Part shown: positions 25,314 to 34,494 of the stretch, in pieces
Position numbering within the stretch: the stretch's first letter is position 1
Layout of the letters: each line of letters opens with the position of its first letter
Source: JAGLOK01 sp963675575
GTDB lineage: Bacteria; Bacillota; Clostridia; Christensenellales; UMGS416
NCBI GenBank assembly: GCA_963675575.1
Contig: OY776378.1
Location: 2,976,001 to 3,040,000, forward strand
Length of the DNA stretch: 64,000 nt
Reading direction: 5' to 3'
The notes under the pieces: model-generated
Seen by the model: only the letters and a program-made list of their open reading frames with translations
The model's database searches: none
What the model was told of the DNA's origin: nothing
Made by a program: the position numbers and the translations under genes

Positions 25314-27020
25314 TTGGCAAGAAATAAATTCTACGATGTAGAAAAAGATAATCAAGTAAAAAAGAATGTCTGGAATGTTGCATTATATATCCGGCTTTCA
25401 CGTGAAGATGGCGATAAAGCAGAGAGTGATAGTGTTACCAATCAAAAGAAACTTCTAAACAGCTTTATCGAAGAAAATGAAGAATTGGTCTCGTCTTCTT
25501 TTTTCATTGATGATGACGAAACAGGAACGAACTTCAATAGACCTGCTTTCCAAAGAATGCTCAGAGCAATTGAATGCAGAGAGGTAAACTGCGTTATTGT
25601 AAAAGACTTATCACGTTTTGGTAGGGATTATATCGGAGCAGGTAATTTTTTAGAGCATGTATTTCCAAAATATAATTGTAGATTCATTTCAATTATTGAT
25701 GGATTAGACAGTTATACAAACGCTGATGAGATAAATGGTCTAATGGTAAGGATAAAAAGCTTAATCCATGATCAGAATAGTCAGGACATCTCAAAGAAAG
25801 TACGGGCTACAAAGAATATGCAGCGGAAAGAAGGTAAGTACATATCACCTCAAGCGCCGTTTGGTTATAAGAAAAATCCAACAGATAGATATAAGTTAAT
25901 TATAGATAAAGAAGCTGCGCCAATCGTAGAAAATATATTCAATTGGTATTTGGAAGGCTTAGGAATGATTCGTATAGCGCAAAGACTTAACGGACTCGGT
26001 ATAATGACACGCTCAGAATACAGGAAGACGGGCTCATTATATACTAGCAAGAATATAGTATCAAATAGCAAAGGTTGGCAGCCTAATGCAATAAGAAATA
26101 TGCTAGCCAATAAAGCATATATAGGATCGGTTGACCAAAGAAGAGTTACAACTCGTAATTATAAGGATAGAAAAAGAATTGTTCTTGAGGATAAAGATCA
26201 CTTTATCGTTTATGACATGCATGAACCAATAATATGTAAATCAAAATTTGATGAAGTACAATCTATCCTAAATAGCCGGTGTATAAAGACAGCTAATGAT
26301 AATGACAAAGTGTACTTATTCTCTGGTTTGCTTCGTTGTGAAGATTGTAATTCATCCCTTATTAGAAATTCCACCTATCAAAAGGGTAAATTGTATGTAT
26401 ATTATAGATGCAGAGCATACAATCAACGTGGAACTTCTGTATGCACTAATTCCCATTGTATAAAAGAAGAAAATATTTATTCAGTCGTCTTGGTAACTCT
26501 TAATATGCAGATACAATCTCTGGTTAATATAAAGAATGTATTAGAACAGATTAATAAAAACAAAAAGCTAATAAGACTATCTATGAATTATGACCGATTA
26601 ATCGTAGAGAAAAAAGACAATGCAGAGAAACTTCAAGTCTTAAAGTTGAATTCATACTCCGATTGGAAAGCAAGCGAAATATCAAAAGATGATTATATCT
26701 TTATGCGTGATAATTTCGATATAAAAATCCAAAAGCTAAATGATGAAATCGAATCGCTTACAAACGAAAAGCAGACAGAAGAAGATATCCGTAATAATGA
26801 ATTTCACTGGCTTGAAAATATTATTGAGCATGGATTCTTAAAAGAATTATCAAGGGAGATTACAACGAGTCTGATTGATAATATATATGTAAATCAAGAT
26901 TTAAATGTGCGTATTGTATTCAAGTATCAAGATGAATTCAATAGAATAGTCGATTATATAGAAAAGTATGCGGATATTGCATATAAAGAAGAAGAGGAGC
27001 TCAAATATGCTGTACAATAA
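25314..27020 (+). CDS. Large serine recombinase 1
   Basis: A 568-residue recombinase. The N-terminal resolvase domain (about 15-160) has the Arg and catalytic Ser regions (YIRLSREDGDKAESDSVTNQ) and the run KDLSRFGRDYIGAG. The recombinase domain (about 180-290) is followed by a zinc ribbon (CEDCNSS … CRAYNQRGTSVC) and a coiled coil. It cuts and rejoins att sites through a Ser-DNA link. The start is TTG at 25,314, supported by GAGGAG upstream. It overlaps the second recombinase gene by 14 bases, so both are probably made together. Confidence 0.93.
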   Translation: MARNKFYDVEKDNQVKKNVWNVALYIRLSREDGDKAESDSVTNQKKLLNSFIEENEELVSSSFFIDDDETGTNFNRPAFQRMLRAIECREVNCVIVKDLSRFGRDYIGAGNFLEHVFPKYNCRFISIIDGLDSYTNADEINGLMVRIKSLIHDQNSQDISKKVRATKNMQRKEGKYISPQAPFGYKKNPTDRYKLIIDKEAAPIVENIFNWYLEGLGMIRIAQRLNGLGIMTRSEYRKTGSLYTSKNIVSNSKGWQPNAIRNMLANKAYIGSVDQRRVTTRNYKDRKRIVLEDKDHFIVYDMHEPIICKSKFDEVQSILNSRCIKTANDNDKVYLFSGLLRCEDCNSSLIRNSTYQKGKLYVYYRCRAYNQRGTSVCTNSHCIKEENIYSVVLVTLNMQIQSLVNIKNVLEQINKNKKLIRLSMNYDRLIVEKKDNAEKLQVLKLNSYSDWKASEISKDDYIFMRDNFDIKIQKLNDEIESLTNEKQTEEDIRNNEFHWLENIIEHGFLKELSREITTSLIDNIYVNQDLNVRIVFKYQDEFNRIVDYIEKYADIAYKEEEELKYAVQ

Positions 27021-28623
27021 TTTAGCATTCAAGACAGTTGATTGGAAAGCAGCTATTTATGTAAGAATATCGGAAGAAGAGCGAATAAAATCTTTTGGTG
27101 ATAGCATTACAAACCAAAAACAGATTTTAACTGAATATGCAAATAAAAAAGCCTTAGAAGTGGTGAAAGTGTTTGCTGACGAAGGACAAAAAGGCGGGAA
27201 TTTCAATAGACCTGCATTTAAAGCTATGCTGAGTGAAATAGAAAATGGCACAATCAATTGTGTTCTTGTAAAAGACTTATCAAGATTCGGCAGAGAACAT
27301 ATTGAAGGCGATTATTACCTAGAAAAACTTTTCCCTTCAAAGGGTGTAAGATTTATCTCGTTACTTGAACGAATAGACAGTGTAACTGATCCTGAACGTA
27401 TGAATAGTATTGAAGTACCAATCATAAATCTATTTAACGAGCAGTATTTAAGGCAGGTCTCAAACTCCACCAAAGCCAGTTTGAAGATAAAACGTAAGGA
27501 AGGTAAGTATGTAACTCCTATCGTGCCATATGGTTATTTGCGGTCTCCTGAGGACAAATACAAGCTAATACCTGATGAATATGCCAAACCTATAGTAGAA
27601 GCTATATTCAAGATGTATTTGAGTTATATAAGCCTTTCCAAAATTGCTAGAATACTTGATGATAGAGATATATTAAGTCCCGTATTGTACCGAAAAAAAT
27701 TAAAGGGAAAACCAACAAACAAGGACTCTAAATGGAGTCATAGTACAGTCAGAACCATTATCACGAATCCAATTTATACTGGTGATATGGTGCAGGGTAG
27801 GAGTTATTCATATAATCATAAGATTGGTAAACGTGAACCTTTACCCAAAGAGCAATGGGCTATTGTTGAAAACACTCATGAAGCGATTATTGATAAAGAT
27901 ACTTTTGAAATGGCGCAATCATTAATAACCCATCAATCAAGACCGACAATTAAAAAGAATAATACAAAACCATCTATTCTTGCCGGATTCTTGATTTGTA
28001 AAGACTGCGGTAAGCAAATGCAACGTAAAATATCACCGTACCAGGATAAGAATTATTATAACTTCCTCTGTTCAACATATAATAAACTTGGTAAAGGAAC
28101 CTGTTCATCGCATCTTATTCTCGAAGATGTAATTCTTGATATTCTAGTGACTACCATCAATACAATAATCCAAGGCATGATTGATGTAGAACAAGCTATC
28201 AAAGAAAAAAAGAAATATGAAATAAACCATATGGTGGCGAAGCTTGAATATGAGATTTCATCGACTAAAGCAGAGATAGAAAAGATTGAAAAGCTTAAAG
28301 CTGGGCTATACAGTGACTATAAGTTGGATATTATTACTTTAGATGATTATAAAGGAATGAAAGAGCGTTTTGAGAACAATTCTGAAAAGCTAAAAGAGAG
28401 AGCATTACGGCTTGATAAGCAAATTAAAATATTCCGTAGCAAAATGGGACTAAACAGCCAAGCTGTTACACTTTTTAAGCAATACGAAGGTATAGAGGTG
28501 CTTACTCGTAAGATAATCAGCAATTTAGTTAATAAAATTATTATAGATAAGGATCGAAATATTACAATTAACTTCAAATTTCAAGATGAAATAAAAAAAT
28601 ACTGCTCATTTTTTGAAATGTAA
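27007..28623 (+). CDS. Large serine recombinase 2
   Basis: A 538-residue paralogue of the preceding recombinase with the same layout. The resolvase domain has YVRISEEERIKSFGDSITNQ and KDLSRFGREHIEGD, followed by a recombinase domain, a zinc ribbon (CKDCGKQMQ … CSTYNKLGKGTC) and a coiled coil. The ATG at 27,007 has GAGGAG 9-14 bases upstream, inside the end of recombinase 1. Tandem pairs of this type occur in clostridial elements and may need each other for excision, which is inference. Both catalytic serines are present. Confidence 0.92.
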   Translation: MLYNNLAFKTVDWKAAIYVRISEEERIKSFGDSITNQKQILTEYANKKALEVVKVFADEGQKGGNFNRPAFKAMLSEIENGTINCVLVKDLSRFGREHIEGDYYLEKLFPSKGVRFISLLERIDSVTDPERMNSIEVPIINLFNEQYLRQVSNSTKASLKIKRKEGKYVTPIVPYGYLRSPEDKYKLIPDEYAKPIVEAIFKMYLSYISLSKIARILDDRDILSPVLYRKKLKGKPTNKDSKWSHSTVRTIITNPIYTGDMVQGRSYSYNHKIGKREPLPKEQWAIVENTHEAIIDKDTFEMAQSLITHQSRPTIKKNNTKPSILAGFLICKDCGKQMQRKISPYQDKNYYNFLCSTYNKLGKGTCSSHLILEDVILDILVTTINTIIQGMIDVEQAIKEKKKYEINHMVAKLEYEISSTKAEIEKIEKLKAGLYSDYKLDIITLDDYKGMKERFENNSEKLKERALRLDKQIKIFRSKMGLNSQAVTLFKQYEGIEVLTRKIISNLVNKIIIDKDRNITINFKFQDEIKKYCSFFEM

Positions 28624-28678
28624 GTCTTATGAATTACAATATGTATGTAAGACAAAATTAAAAACAGGAGATAAAATT

Positions 28679-29002
28679 ATGAGTATTATTCTAGTTCTAA
28701 TAATAAGCATCTCGACATTCTTATTGGCTACAATATTTAAATTGGCAAAGCTATTGAGATTGACAATTCCACTTCTATATATTGCAATAGTATTGGTGCT
28801 TTTTAAAGACTGGTATGATGCAAATACATTATTGGCACACGCAATTCTAGGCGTACTGACTCTGTTAGTTATAATTAGCTGGATTATCAGTATATACAAA
28901 ACAATAGAATCAAAGAGAGTAAAGCGTAGACAAAATGAATTGGACTTAATAATCAATTCTGAGCGGTTGTATTATGTTAAAGTTAAAAGGGATGAAAAAT
29001 AA
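28679..29002 (+). CDS. Small membrane protein at the element end
   Basis: A 107-residue protein with three hydrophobic segments (about 2-20, 26-43 and 55-78) and a basic C-terminal tail. I do not recognise it. The ATG at 28,679 has AGGAG 9-13 bases upstream. It follows the recombinases by 55 bases on the same strand and is the last gene before the tRNA gene, so it probably belongs to the element. A hairpin at 29,048-29,076 lies after it. Confidence 0.65.
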   Translation: MSIILVLIISISTFLLATIFKLAKLLRLTIPLLYIAIVLVLFKDWYDANTLLAHAILGVLTLLVIISWIISIYKTIESKRVKRRQNELDLIINSERLYYVKVKRDEK

Positions 29003-29047
29003 ATTACATTCATTTTTTGAAAACCTAAATAATTAATGGTAAAATAT

Positions 29048-29076
29048 AAGCACATCATCAGTCAGACGATGTGCTT
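29048..29076. terminator. Bidirectional terminator-like hairpin between the element and tRNA-Ser
   Basis: AAGCACATC (29,048-29,056) pairs with GATGTGCTT (29,068-29,076). Read on the minus strand it is followed by ATATTTT, which suits the end of the tRNA-Ser transcript. Confidence 0.55.
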
Positions 29077-29078
29077 TA

Positions 29079-29109
29079 CCAATAAGGAGTAAAATTTTTG
29101 TCCTATTGG
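29079..29109. repeat. Imperfect inverted repeat next to tRNA-Ser, candidate attachment site
   Basis: CCAATAAGGA (29,079-29,088) and TCCTATTGG (29,101-29,109) form an imperfect palindrome of the size bound by large serine recombinases. It lies between the last element gene and the tRNA. It could equally be part of the tRNA terminator. Confidence 0.3.
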
Positions 29110-29115
29110 AAGTTA

Positions 29116-29204
29116 TGGCGGAGAGATAGGGATTCGAACCCTAGGTACCTTACGGTACACGTGATTTCGAGTCACGCACATTCGGCCAGCTCTGTCATCT
29201 CTCC
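29116..29204 (-). tRNA. tRNA-Ser(CGA)
   Basis: The minus strand folds as a class II tRNA. The acceptor stem is GGAGAGA with TCTCTCC, discriminator G and an encoded CCA (29,116-29,118). The anticodon arm is CGTGA-CTCGAAA-TCACG, giving anticodon CGA. A long variable arm (TGTACCGTAAGGTACC) and a T arm with GGGTTCGAATCCC are present. It reads UCG codons. Its 3' end faces the mobile element. Confidence 0.95.
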
Positions 29205-29229
29205 ACAAGAATTATAAATATACAATATC

Positions 29230-29274
29230 AAAGAAAAAAAATCAACCGATATATTAACACATCGGTTATTTTTT
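29230..29274. terminator. Bidirectional terminator after parB
   Basis: AACCGAT (29,244-29,250) pairs with ATCGGTT (29,261-29,267). Both sides carry T-runs in the proper orientation, so it ends the parA-parB message on the minus strand and can stop rightward transcription too. Confidence 0.75.
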
Positions 29275-29287
29275 CATATCAGTTTTA

Positions 29288-30157
29288 TTATTCGTTAAGT
29301 TTTTCGGCTATTGAATATAATCTCTCTAAGTCCTGTCGGTTAAAATACTTTATAGTTATTTGACCATGGTCCATATCGCCTTTTATCGATACCTTCGTTC
29401 CCAATCCTTTTTGCAAGAGTTTTTTAAATTCTTTAAACTCGGCGGGTAATTCTGTCTTTTCTTTTTTTACTGGCATTGCGGAAAAGGCTTCATATGTTTT
29501 AACCATTTTTTCTGTTTCACGAACAGAAAGCCCCTGAGTGAGTATTTTGCTAACTATTGCCCTCTGATCTTTTTCATTGCTACACGCCAACAGAGCGCGC
29601 GCATGTCCTGCAGATATTTCGTCCGTTAACACATATTCGATAATATAGTCAGGAAGGGTTAATAGCCTTAATGTGTTTGCTATAGCGCTGCGGCTTTTGC
29701 CAAGCTGCTGAGATACCGCCTCTTGGGTCATAGAGTATTCTTCCATAAGCTTTTTGATGCCATGCGCTGTTTCTATTGGGTTCAAATCATCTCTTTGAAG
29801 GTTTTCTATAAGAGAAATTTCAGCAATATTTTTATCGGTAAAGTTACTTACCAATGCTGGTATCATCTTAAGCCCGGCAAGGCGTGCGGCGCGCCACCTG
29901 CGTTCTCCCGCCACAATCATATACCGAGATTCATTTCTTACCACTAAAATGGGCTGTAAAACACCATGCTCCGCTATCGAAGACGAAAGTTCGTCAAGAG
30001 CTTCTTTATCAAAGTTTTTTCGGGGTTGGTTTGGGTTTGGGTCAATATCTAGTACAGATATAGAATATACTGTATCTTCTGAGCTTTTTTTAACATCTTC
30101 CTCGCTGTCAAAAAGCGCGTCCAATCCTCTTCCTAATCCTTTTTTCTGAGTTGCCAT
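29288..30157 (-). CDS. parB: ParB chromosome-partition protein (Spo0J)
   Basis: A 289-residue ParB. The N-terminal GLGRGLDALF signature is followed by the ParB/Srx CTPase domain (about 35-130) containing GERRWRAARLAG and ENLQRDDLNPIE. A helix-turn-helix comes next (about 135-190: QEAVSQQLGKSRSAIANTLRLL). The C-terminal dimer domain is last. It loads on parS and spreads to organise the origin. Two perfect parS sites lie just upstream of parA. The ATG at 30,157 has AAGGGG upstream, 14 bases after the parA stop. Length and motifs are normal. Confidence 0.96.
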   Translation of the reverse strand: MATQKKGLGRGLDALFDSEEDVKKSSEDTVYSISVLDIDPNPNQPRKNFDKEALDELSSSIAEHGVLQPILVVRNESRYMIVAGERRWRAARLAGLKMIPALVSNFTDKNIAEISLIENLQRDDLNPIETAHGIKKLMEEYSMTQEAVSQQLGKSRSAIANTLRLLTLPDYIIEYVLTDEISAGHARALLACSNEKDQRAIVSKILTQGLSVRETEKMVKTYEAFSAMPVKKEKTELPAEFKEFKKLLQKGLGTKVSIKGDMDHGQITIKYFNRQDLERLYSIAEKLNE

Positions 30158-30171
30158 AGTTTTCCCCTTGC

Positions 30172-30939
30172 TCAATTATTATTGTTTGCCAAAAACTCAT
30201 TTGCCAGACTGTGATACGCCTTTGCTCCCACACATCCCGGATCATATAGGGTTATCGGCAGACCGAAGCTGGGCGATTCGCTCAATCGTACATTTCTCGG
30301 TATTACCGTTTTATAGACTTTCTCTGAAAAATATTTAGTTATTTCCAAACTTACTTGTTCTGAAAGATTGGTACGAGCGTCGTACATCGTCAGCACTACA
30401 CCTTCTATTTCAATATTTTGATTAAGAGACTTACGAACTCTCTTTATGGTGTTAAGAAGCTGTGATAGTCCTTCCAATGCGTAATATTCACATTGTATGG
30501 GGATTAACACACTGTCAGCAGCAGTCAGCGCATTGAGTGTTATAAGCCCTAAAGACGGCGGACAGTCTATAAGGATATAATCATATTCCTCTTTTACTTT
30601 CGCTATCGCACTTTTTAGCTTTGTTTCTCTCGCAATCTGTGAAACCAATTCTATCTCGGCACCGGCTAAGCTGATGCTGCTGGGCAAGAGATCCAAGGTA
30701 TCTATCATCGTTTTATGAATTGAATTGGTTATTTCCCTATCGTTTATCAGCACATCATAGCTGGAATAGGGCAAGTTTTTAAAATCCACCCCAAGTCCGC
30801 TGGTGCAGTTGCTTTGCGGATCTATGTCAATGAGCAAAACCTTTTTGCCCAATGTTGCCAAGCAGGAACCAAGATTCACTGTGGTGGTGGTTTTTCCAAC
30901 GCCGCCTTTTTGATTGGCGACAGCTATTACTTTTCCCAA
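30172..30939 (-). CDS. parA: ParA chromosome-partition ATPase (Soj)
   Basis: The 255-residue ATPase has the deviant Walker A KGGVGKTTTTVNLG near the N terminus, then LLIDIDPQSNCTSGLG and YILIDCPPSLG, all standard for ParA/Soj. It works with ParB in origin segregation and can affect DnaA. I choose the TTG at 30,939 (AGAGGT 7-12 bases upstream; protein starts GKVIAVANQKGG). A longer reading from TTG 30,960 adds seven residues without better support. It is followed by parB in one operon. Confidence 0.96.
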   Translation of the reverse strand: MGKVIAVANQKGGVGKTTTTVNLGSCLATLGKKVLLIDIDPQSNCTSGLGVDFKNLPYSSYDVLINDREITNSIHKTMIDTLDLLPSSISLAGAEIELVSQIARETKLKSAIAKVKEEYDYILIDCPPSLGLITLNALTAADSVLIPIQCEYYALEGLSQLLNTIKRVRKSLNQNIEIEGVVLTMYDARTNLSEQVSLEITKYFSEKVYKTVIPRNVRLSESPSFGLPITLYDPGCVGAKAYHSLANEFLANNNN

Positions 30940-30988
30940 AACATTACCTCTGTCCAACAAATATTTTTACCAGTTCATTATACATATT

Positions 30989-31004
30989 TGTTTCACGTGA
31001 AACA
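30989..31004. promoter_or_regulatory. parS site 1
   Basis: A perfect 16-bp parS palindrome, TGTTTCACGTGAAACA, 50 bases upstream of the parA start. It is the binding and CTP-loading site of ParB. Confidence 0.97.
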
Positions 31005-31056
31005 AGCAGATTTATCACAAATATATATTTTTATTTAATAAAACAAAGAAACATAT

Positions 31057-31072
31057 TGTTTCACGTGAAACA
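31057..31072. promoter_or_regulatory. parS site 2
   Basis: A second perfect TGTTTCACGTGAAACA, 52 bases beyond the first, in the divergent gap between parA and the NusG-domain gene. Confidence 0.97.
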
Positions 31073-31163
31073 TTTTGATTTGAAAAATATTTATAATATA
31101 TTAATTGTTATATTAATTGTTGTTTGATATACTTTGTCGTATCAATTCATTTAGGAGAATAAT

Positions 31164-31523
31164 TTGTTTAAGAAAACAGATTTGATATTGATAGCAGCAA
31201 TTGTTGTGATTTCATTTGGTTTCATGCTGGGAATTTATTTGATTCCTTTTGAAGGCGAAGCTGTGATAAACGTATATGTTGACGGTCAAAAAACTGATTC
31301 GTTCTCGTTTGATCAGGAATACGTTGAGGTTCCTATAGAAACATCCTATGGATACAACTTGCTTATAATTTCAGAAAACATGGCTTTCATAGATGAATCC
31401 GATTGTACTACTCGTTCCTGTATTTCAAAGGGAGCGATTTCACGGCCGGGATCAATGATTGTTTGCGCACCTCATCATCTGGTGATTAAGATAGAAACGT
31501 TGCCCGAAGGAGAATCCAGATGA
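31164..31523 (+). CDS. NusG domain II-containing secreted/membrane protein
   Basis: A 119-residue protein with an N-terminal membrane or signal helix (about 6-28) and an external NusG domain II-like beta domain. The conserved-looking region is DESDCTTRSCISKGAISRPG, with two cysteines, then IVCAPHHLVI. Such proteins precede Gx transporter genes in many Clostridia; the function is unknown. The start is TTG at 31,164 with AGGAG 7-11 bases upstream. It overlaps the next gene by 4 bases, which indicates a rightward operon divergent from parA. Confidence 0.85.
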   Translation: MFKKTDLILIAAIVVISFGFMLGIYLIPFEGEAVINVYVDGQKTDSFSFDQEYVEVPIETSYGYNLLIISENMAFIDESDCTTRSCISKGAISRPGSMIVCAPHHLVIKIETLPEGESR

Positions 31524-32068
31524 AGCTTACTTTAAGAAAAAACACGTTTATATCCTTGCTTGCCGCTTTCGCGCTAATAACATATTTTTTAGAAAGTTTG
31601 CTCCCTCCGCTTATACCGGCGGTATCTGGTGCAAGGCTTGGTTTAAGCAATGTTTTCATTTTATATGCTCTTTACGCTTTTGGTTGGCGCTCAGCATTGA
31701 TTATCGCCTTAATAAAATCATTACTTGGACCCATTTTCGCCGGCGCTCCTCTAGGGATATTTTTCTCCCTTGCTGGAAGCATTTTGTCTTTAACCACGAT
31801 GTCCCTGCTTAAAAAATGGACAGGCGAAAAAATAGGTTTGATTGGGATTTCCGTGGTAGGTTCCTTAATGCATAATATTGGTCAAATTATAATAGCAATC
31901 CTTTTTACATCAACCTTTTTTGTTGCATTAAATTTTCCGATATTGGCTATGGTGTCTGTGCCTTGTGGTATAATAACTGGTGTGATTGCAGATAGGCTGC
32001 TTAAAGTTACAAACGGAATTTCTCTTAAATATAAAAAAGCAAAAACGCGGAGGAAAAAAACAAAATGA
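31520..32068 (+). CDS. Gx transporter family membrane protein
   Basis: A 182-residue integral membrane protein with about five helices. The run RLGLSNVFILYALYAFGW is the typical family region. It is often annotated as heptaprenyl diphosphate synthase component I, a name I consider historic; the Gx family resembles the membrane components of ECF-type transporters. The substrate is unknown. The gene overlaps both neighbours by 4 bases, as is common for this operon in Clostridia. The C terminus is strongly basic (KKAKTRRKKTK). Confidence 0.85.
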   Translation: MKLTLRKNTFISLLAAFALITYFLESLLPPLIPAVSGARLGLSNVFILYALYAFGWRSALIIALIKSLLGPIFAGAPLGIFFSLAGSILSLTTMSLLKKWTGEKIGLIGISVVGSLMHNIGQIIIAILFTSTFFVALNFPILAMVSVPCGIITGVIADRLLKVTNGISLKYKKAKTRRKKTK

Positions 32069-33129
32069 AAAATCTAAAAATCATACTCACAATCTTTATG
32101 GCTCTTATTATAATTGTTTTTGGGTTTGCCACAGAGGCGTTGGCCCTCATGGATATCACTGTACTAAACCCTTTCTTTTATACTGCCGGATTAAGGGGAT
32201 TGGGTTTCTATGAAAGTTTAAGAGACCTTGTATTAGAACAAATAAATGAGCAAATAAATATGAAGGACTCAATTCCTCAAGATTTTAAGGACGATGTATA
32301 TGCGGTAGTTGAAAACGTATTTCCAAAAAAAGAATTTTCAAAACAGCTAGGCGACTTTTTTGGCGGAACTATAAAGTTTGTTTTATACGGAAAAGGCGAT
32401 GGAATAATTCCGTTAAACGAATGGATTGGCGGATTGGAGCAAGGGGTTAAATCTTCCGGAATAGCAAAAGAGATTGTTGATGAAGAAATCAAAAATAATA
32501 ATATAGATGAAAACGACAAAGACTACTACTATGGAGAATATGAAAGAGCTATAGTTTCTACAACAACACGGTTTTTTGGAAATGCTCCTCTTCTTACTGC
32601 GGAAACAAGCAATTTCTCAGAAGTTTTCTATAATACATTAGCACCAACAGAAAAAGTAAAAAATAACATTGATGACAATTTATGGGTAATTAGGTTTTGG
32701 GTAAAGAGAGCAATAATAAGCTTTTTTGTCGGCTTGGCTATTGTGCTTTTATTTATTGCATTGCTCTTTCTTGTCTGGCGAGAAAAAAAGCAAAAGGTAT
32801 TTAAATTTTTTCGCATTATGCTAATGATAAATTTTATAGGACTTTTGCTTGTGGGAGTGCTTATGTTTTTTGCAGTTTCAATTGCAAATTTTCTAAATAT
32901 TATACCTGCTTTTCTTATTAGCTATTCAAGCATTTTACAAGCGGCAGTCAATTCTATGGCATTTATTGTTTTAGGCATCGCCTTCATTTCTTTGATGCTG
33001 TTTATTATCGTATTTTTAATTGGAAGAAAAACAGAAACTAAAGCAGCAGAAAATAATGAAAAAGAAACAACAAGTATTCCTGAATCAGAAATAAGTGAAA
33101 TTAATTATATTGAAGAAACTAAAGAATAA
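32065..33129 (+). CDS. Hypothetical membrane protein, third gene of the NusG II-Gx operon
   Basis: A 354-residue protein with an N-terminal hydrophobic helix (about 4-26), a large extracytoplasmic part of about 190 residues rich in Asn, Asp and Glu, and three further membrane helices (about 215-238, 250-275 and 298-322). The short C-terminal tail is acidic. I do not recognise the family. It overlaps the Gx gene by 4 bases and is followed by a strong bidirectional terminator, so it ends the operon. Confidence 0.7.
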   Translation: MKNLKIILTIFMALIIIVFGFATEALALMDITVLNPFFYTAGLRGLGFYESLRDLVLEQINEQINMKDSIPQDFKDDVYAVVENVFPKKEFSKQLGDFFGGTIKFVLYGKGDGIIPLNEWIGGLEQGVKSSGIAKEIVDEEIKNNNIDENDKDYYYGEYERAIVSTTTRFFGNAPLLTAETSNFSEVFYNTLAPTEKVKNNIDDNLWVIRFWVKRAIISFFVGLAIVLLFIALLFLVWREKKQKVFKFFRIMLMINFIGLLLVGVLMFFAVSIANFLNIIPAFLISYSSILQAAVNSMAFIVLGIAFISLMLFIIVFLIGRKTETKAAENNEKETTSIPESEISEINYIEETKE

Positions 33130-33160
33130 TCTAAAATATCAAAAATAAACAAATTCAACA

Positions 33161-33195
33161 AAAAAAGAAGCTTTGTTAACAAAGCTTCTTTTTTT
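33161..33195. terminator. Bidirectional terminator between the membrane operon and dnaN
   Basis: GAAGCTTTG-TTAA-CAAAGCTTC (33,167-33,188) is a perfect stem flanked by A and T runs. It serves both the rightward operon and leftward dnaN. Confidence 0.93.
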
Positions 33196-33210
33196 AATTA
33201 TAAATAAATA

Positions 33211-34311
33211 TTATTCGGCATAGATTCTAACCGGCAGTAAAAGATACAGAAAATCATCTTCTTCAACGGGTGTAATAACACAAGGACTCACGTTTGTTGT
33301 AAACGAAAGACAAATATCCTGATTTTCTATATTCTTTAAAAAATCAAACACGTATCGAGCGTTAAACGCAATCTGAATTTCCTTACCTTCCACCTGCGCG
33401 CTAATTATCTCGTGAACATTGCCTAATTCGTTTTCAGAGTCAATGTTGACCTGCTGTGTGCCCACGTTAAACACAACAAGGTTATTGCTGCCTGAAGAGA
33501 TTGTCGAGGCTCTGTCGATACATTGTGCAAGTTCTTCGCTTGACACTGTAAATCTTGTCTGCCACTCAGCGGGAATAATTTGTCTGTATTTTATATATTC
33601 GCCTTCTATAAGCCTGCTTACCATTTTTATATTTTCTGTTTGAAAAAGTATATAGGCTTTTGTAAAAGATATTTTTATAATGCCTTCTGTTTGAAGTATC
33701 CTTCCTACTTCCGCTAATGTGGATGACGGAACAACTGCGATTGTACTTTCGGATTCTTCACCCATATCATGTCCTGCAATCGCCATTCGATATCCATCCA
33801 AAGAAACCAATTTAATGGAATCATCAACAATTTCAAATAATATCCCGGTAAGTATTGGACGGGATTCGTCAATTGCCGCGGCAAACAAAGTCTTTCTTAT
33901 CATATCCTTAATTTTTTCTTGAGAATATTCAAAAGTGTTTTCCTGTGTAACATCAGGAAGTAAAGGAAAATCTTCAACAGGCAAAGTTTGCATCTTTGTC
34001 TTAGAACCTGCGCAGGTGATCTCTACAAAATTTTCTGTAAAATATAAATCCACATCCGCGTTATTTGGCAATTTCCTAGATATCTCATGAAACAGTCTTC
34101 CGGGAACAACAGCTTCTCCATCTTCCTGCACTGTTGCCGGTATAACGGTTTCAATTCCTAGAGTCATGTCATAGCATGTAAACTTAACGCCCTCTTTTAC
34201 TGTTTTAATTTTAATCCCTTCTAGAATAGGCATTGTTGTTTTGCTTGATATCGCATGACTTACGATAGATACGGCATTGTTTAAGTTTTGCTTGTTAAGT
34301 TTTAGTTTCAT
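33211..34311 (-). CDS. dnaN: DNA polymerase III beta sliding clamp
   Basis: The 366-residue clamp has the three-domain layout of DnaN: MKLKLNKQNLNNAVSIVSHA at the start, RPILTGILFEI in the second domain, and the typical end LLLPVRIY before a short tail. It encircles DNA and tethers the replicative polymerase. The ATG at 34,311 has AGGAG 5-9 bases upstream and replaces a longer TTG reading from 34,338. It follows dnaA by about 180 bases on the same strand. The usual next gene, recF, is absent; a convergent operon comes instead. Confidence 0.97.
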   Translation of the reverse strand: MKLKLNKQNLNNAVSIVSHAISSKTTMPILEGIKIKTVKEGVKFTCYDMTLGIETVIPATVQEDGEAVVPGRLFHEISRKLPNNADVDLYFTENFVEITCAGSKTKMQTLPVEDFPLLPDVTQENTFEYSQEKIKDMIRKTLFAAAIDESRPILTGILFEIVDDSIKLVSLDGYRMAIAGHDMGEESESTIAVVPSSTLAEVGRILQTEGIIKISFTKAYILFQTENIKMVSRLIEGEYIKYRQIIPAEWQTRFTVSSEELAQCIDRASTISSGSNNLVVFNVGTQQVNIDSENELGNVHEIISAQVEGKEIQIAFNARYVFDFLKNIENQDICLSFTTNVSPCVITPVEEDDFLYLLLPVRIYAE

Positions 34312-34494
34312 AGTTTCTCCTTTGTTGCCGAATATCAAATATATATATTTAATTATAGTAATAATAGTAATAGGGGGTGTTTACTTTTGTGATAACCGCC
34401 ATTTTCCATGTACAGAGAGGAAAAATCTCTGTTTATATCTCTGTTGATTATATACTATTTCTCCATAAAGCATCCACATAATCAACAATTTATG

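Noticed and set aside
29116..29204. tRNA-Ser as the integration target of a tyrosine integrase
   Set aside because: The element end carries serine recombinases only, and no tyrosine integrase or duplicated tRNA 3' end is seen within the window.
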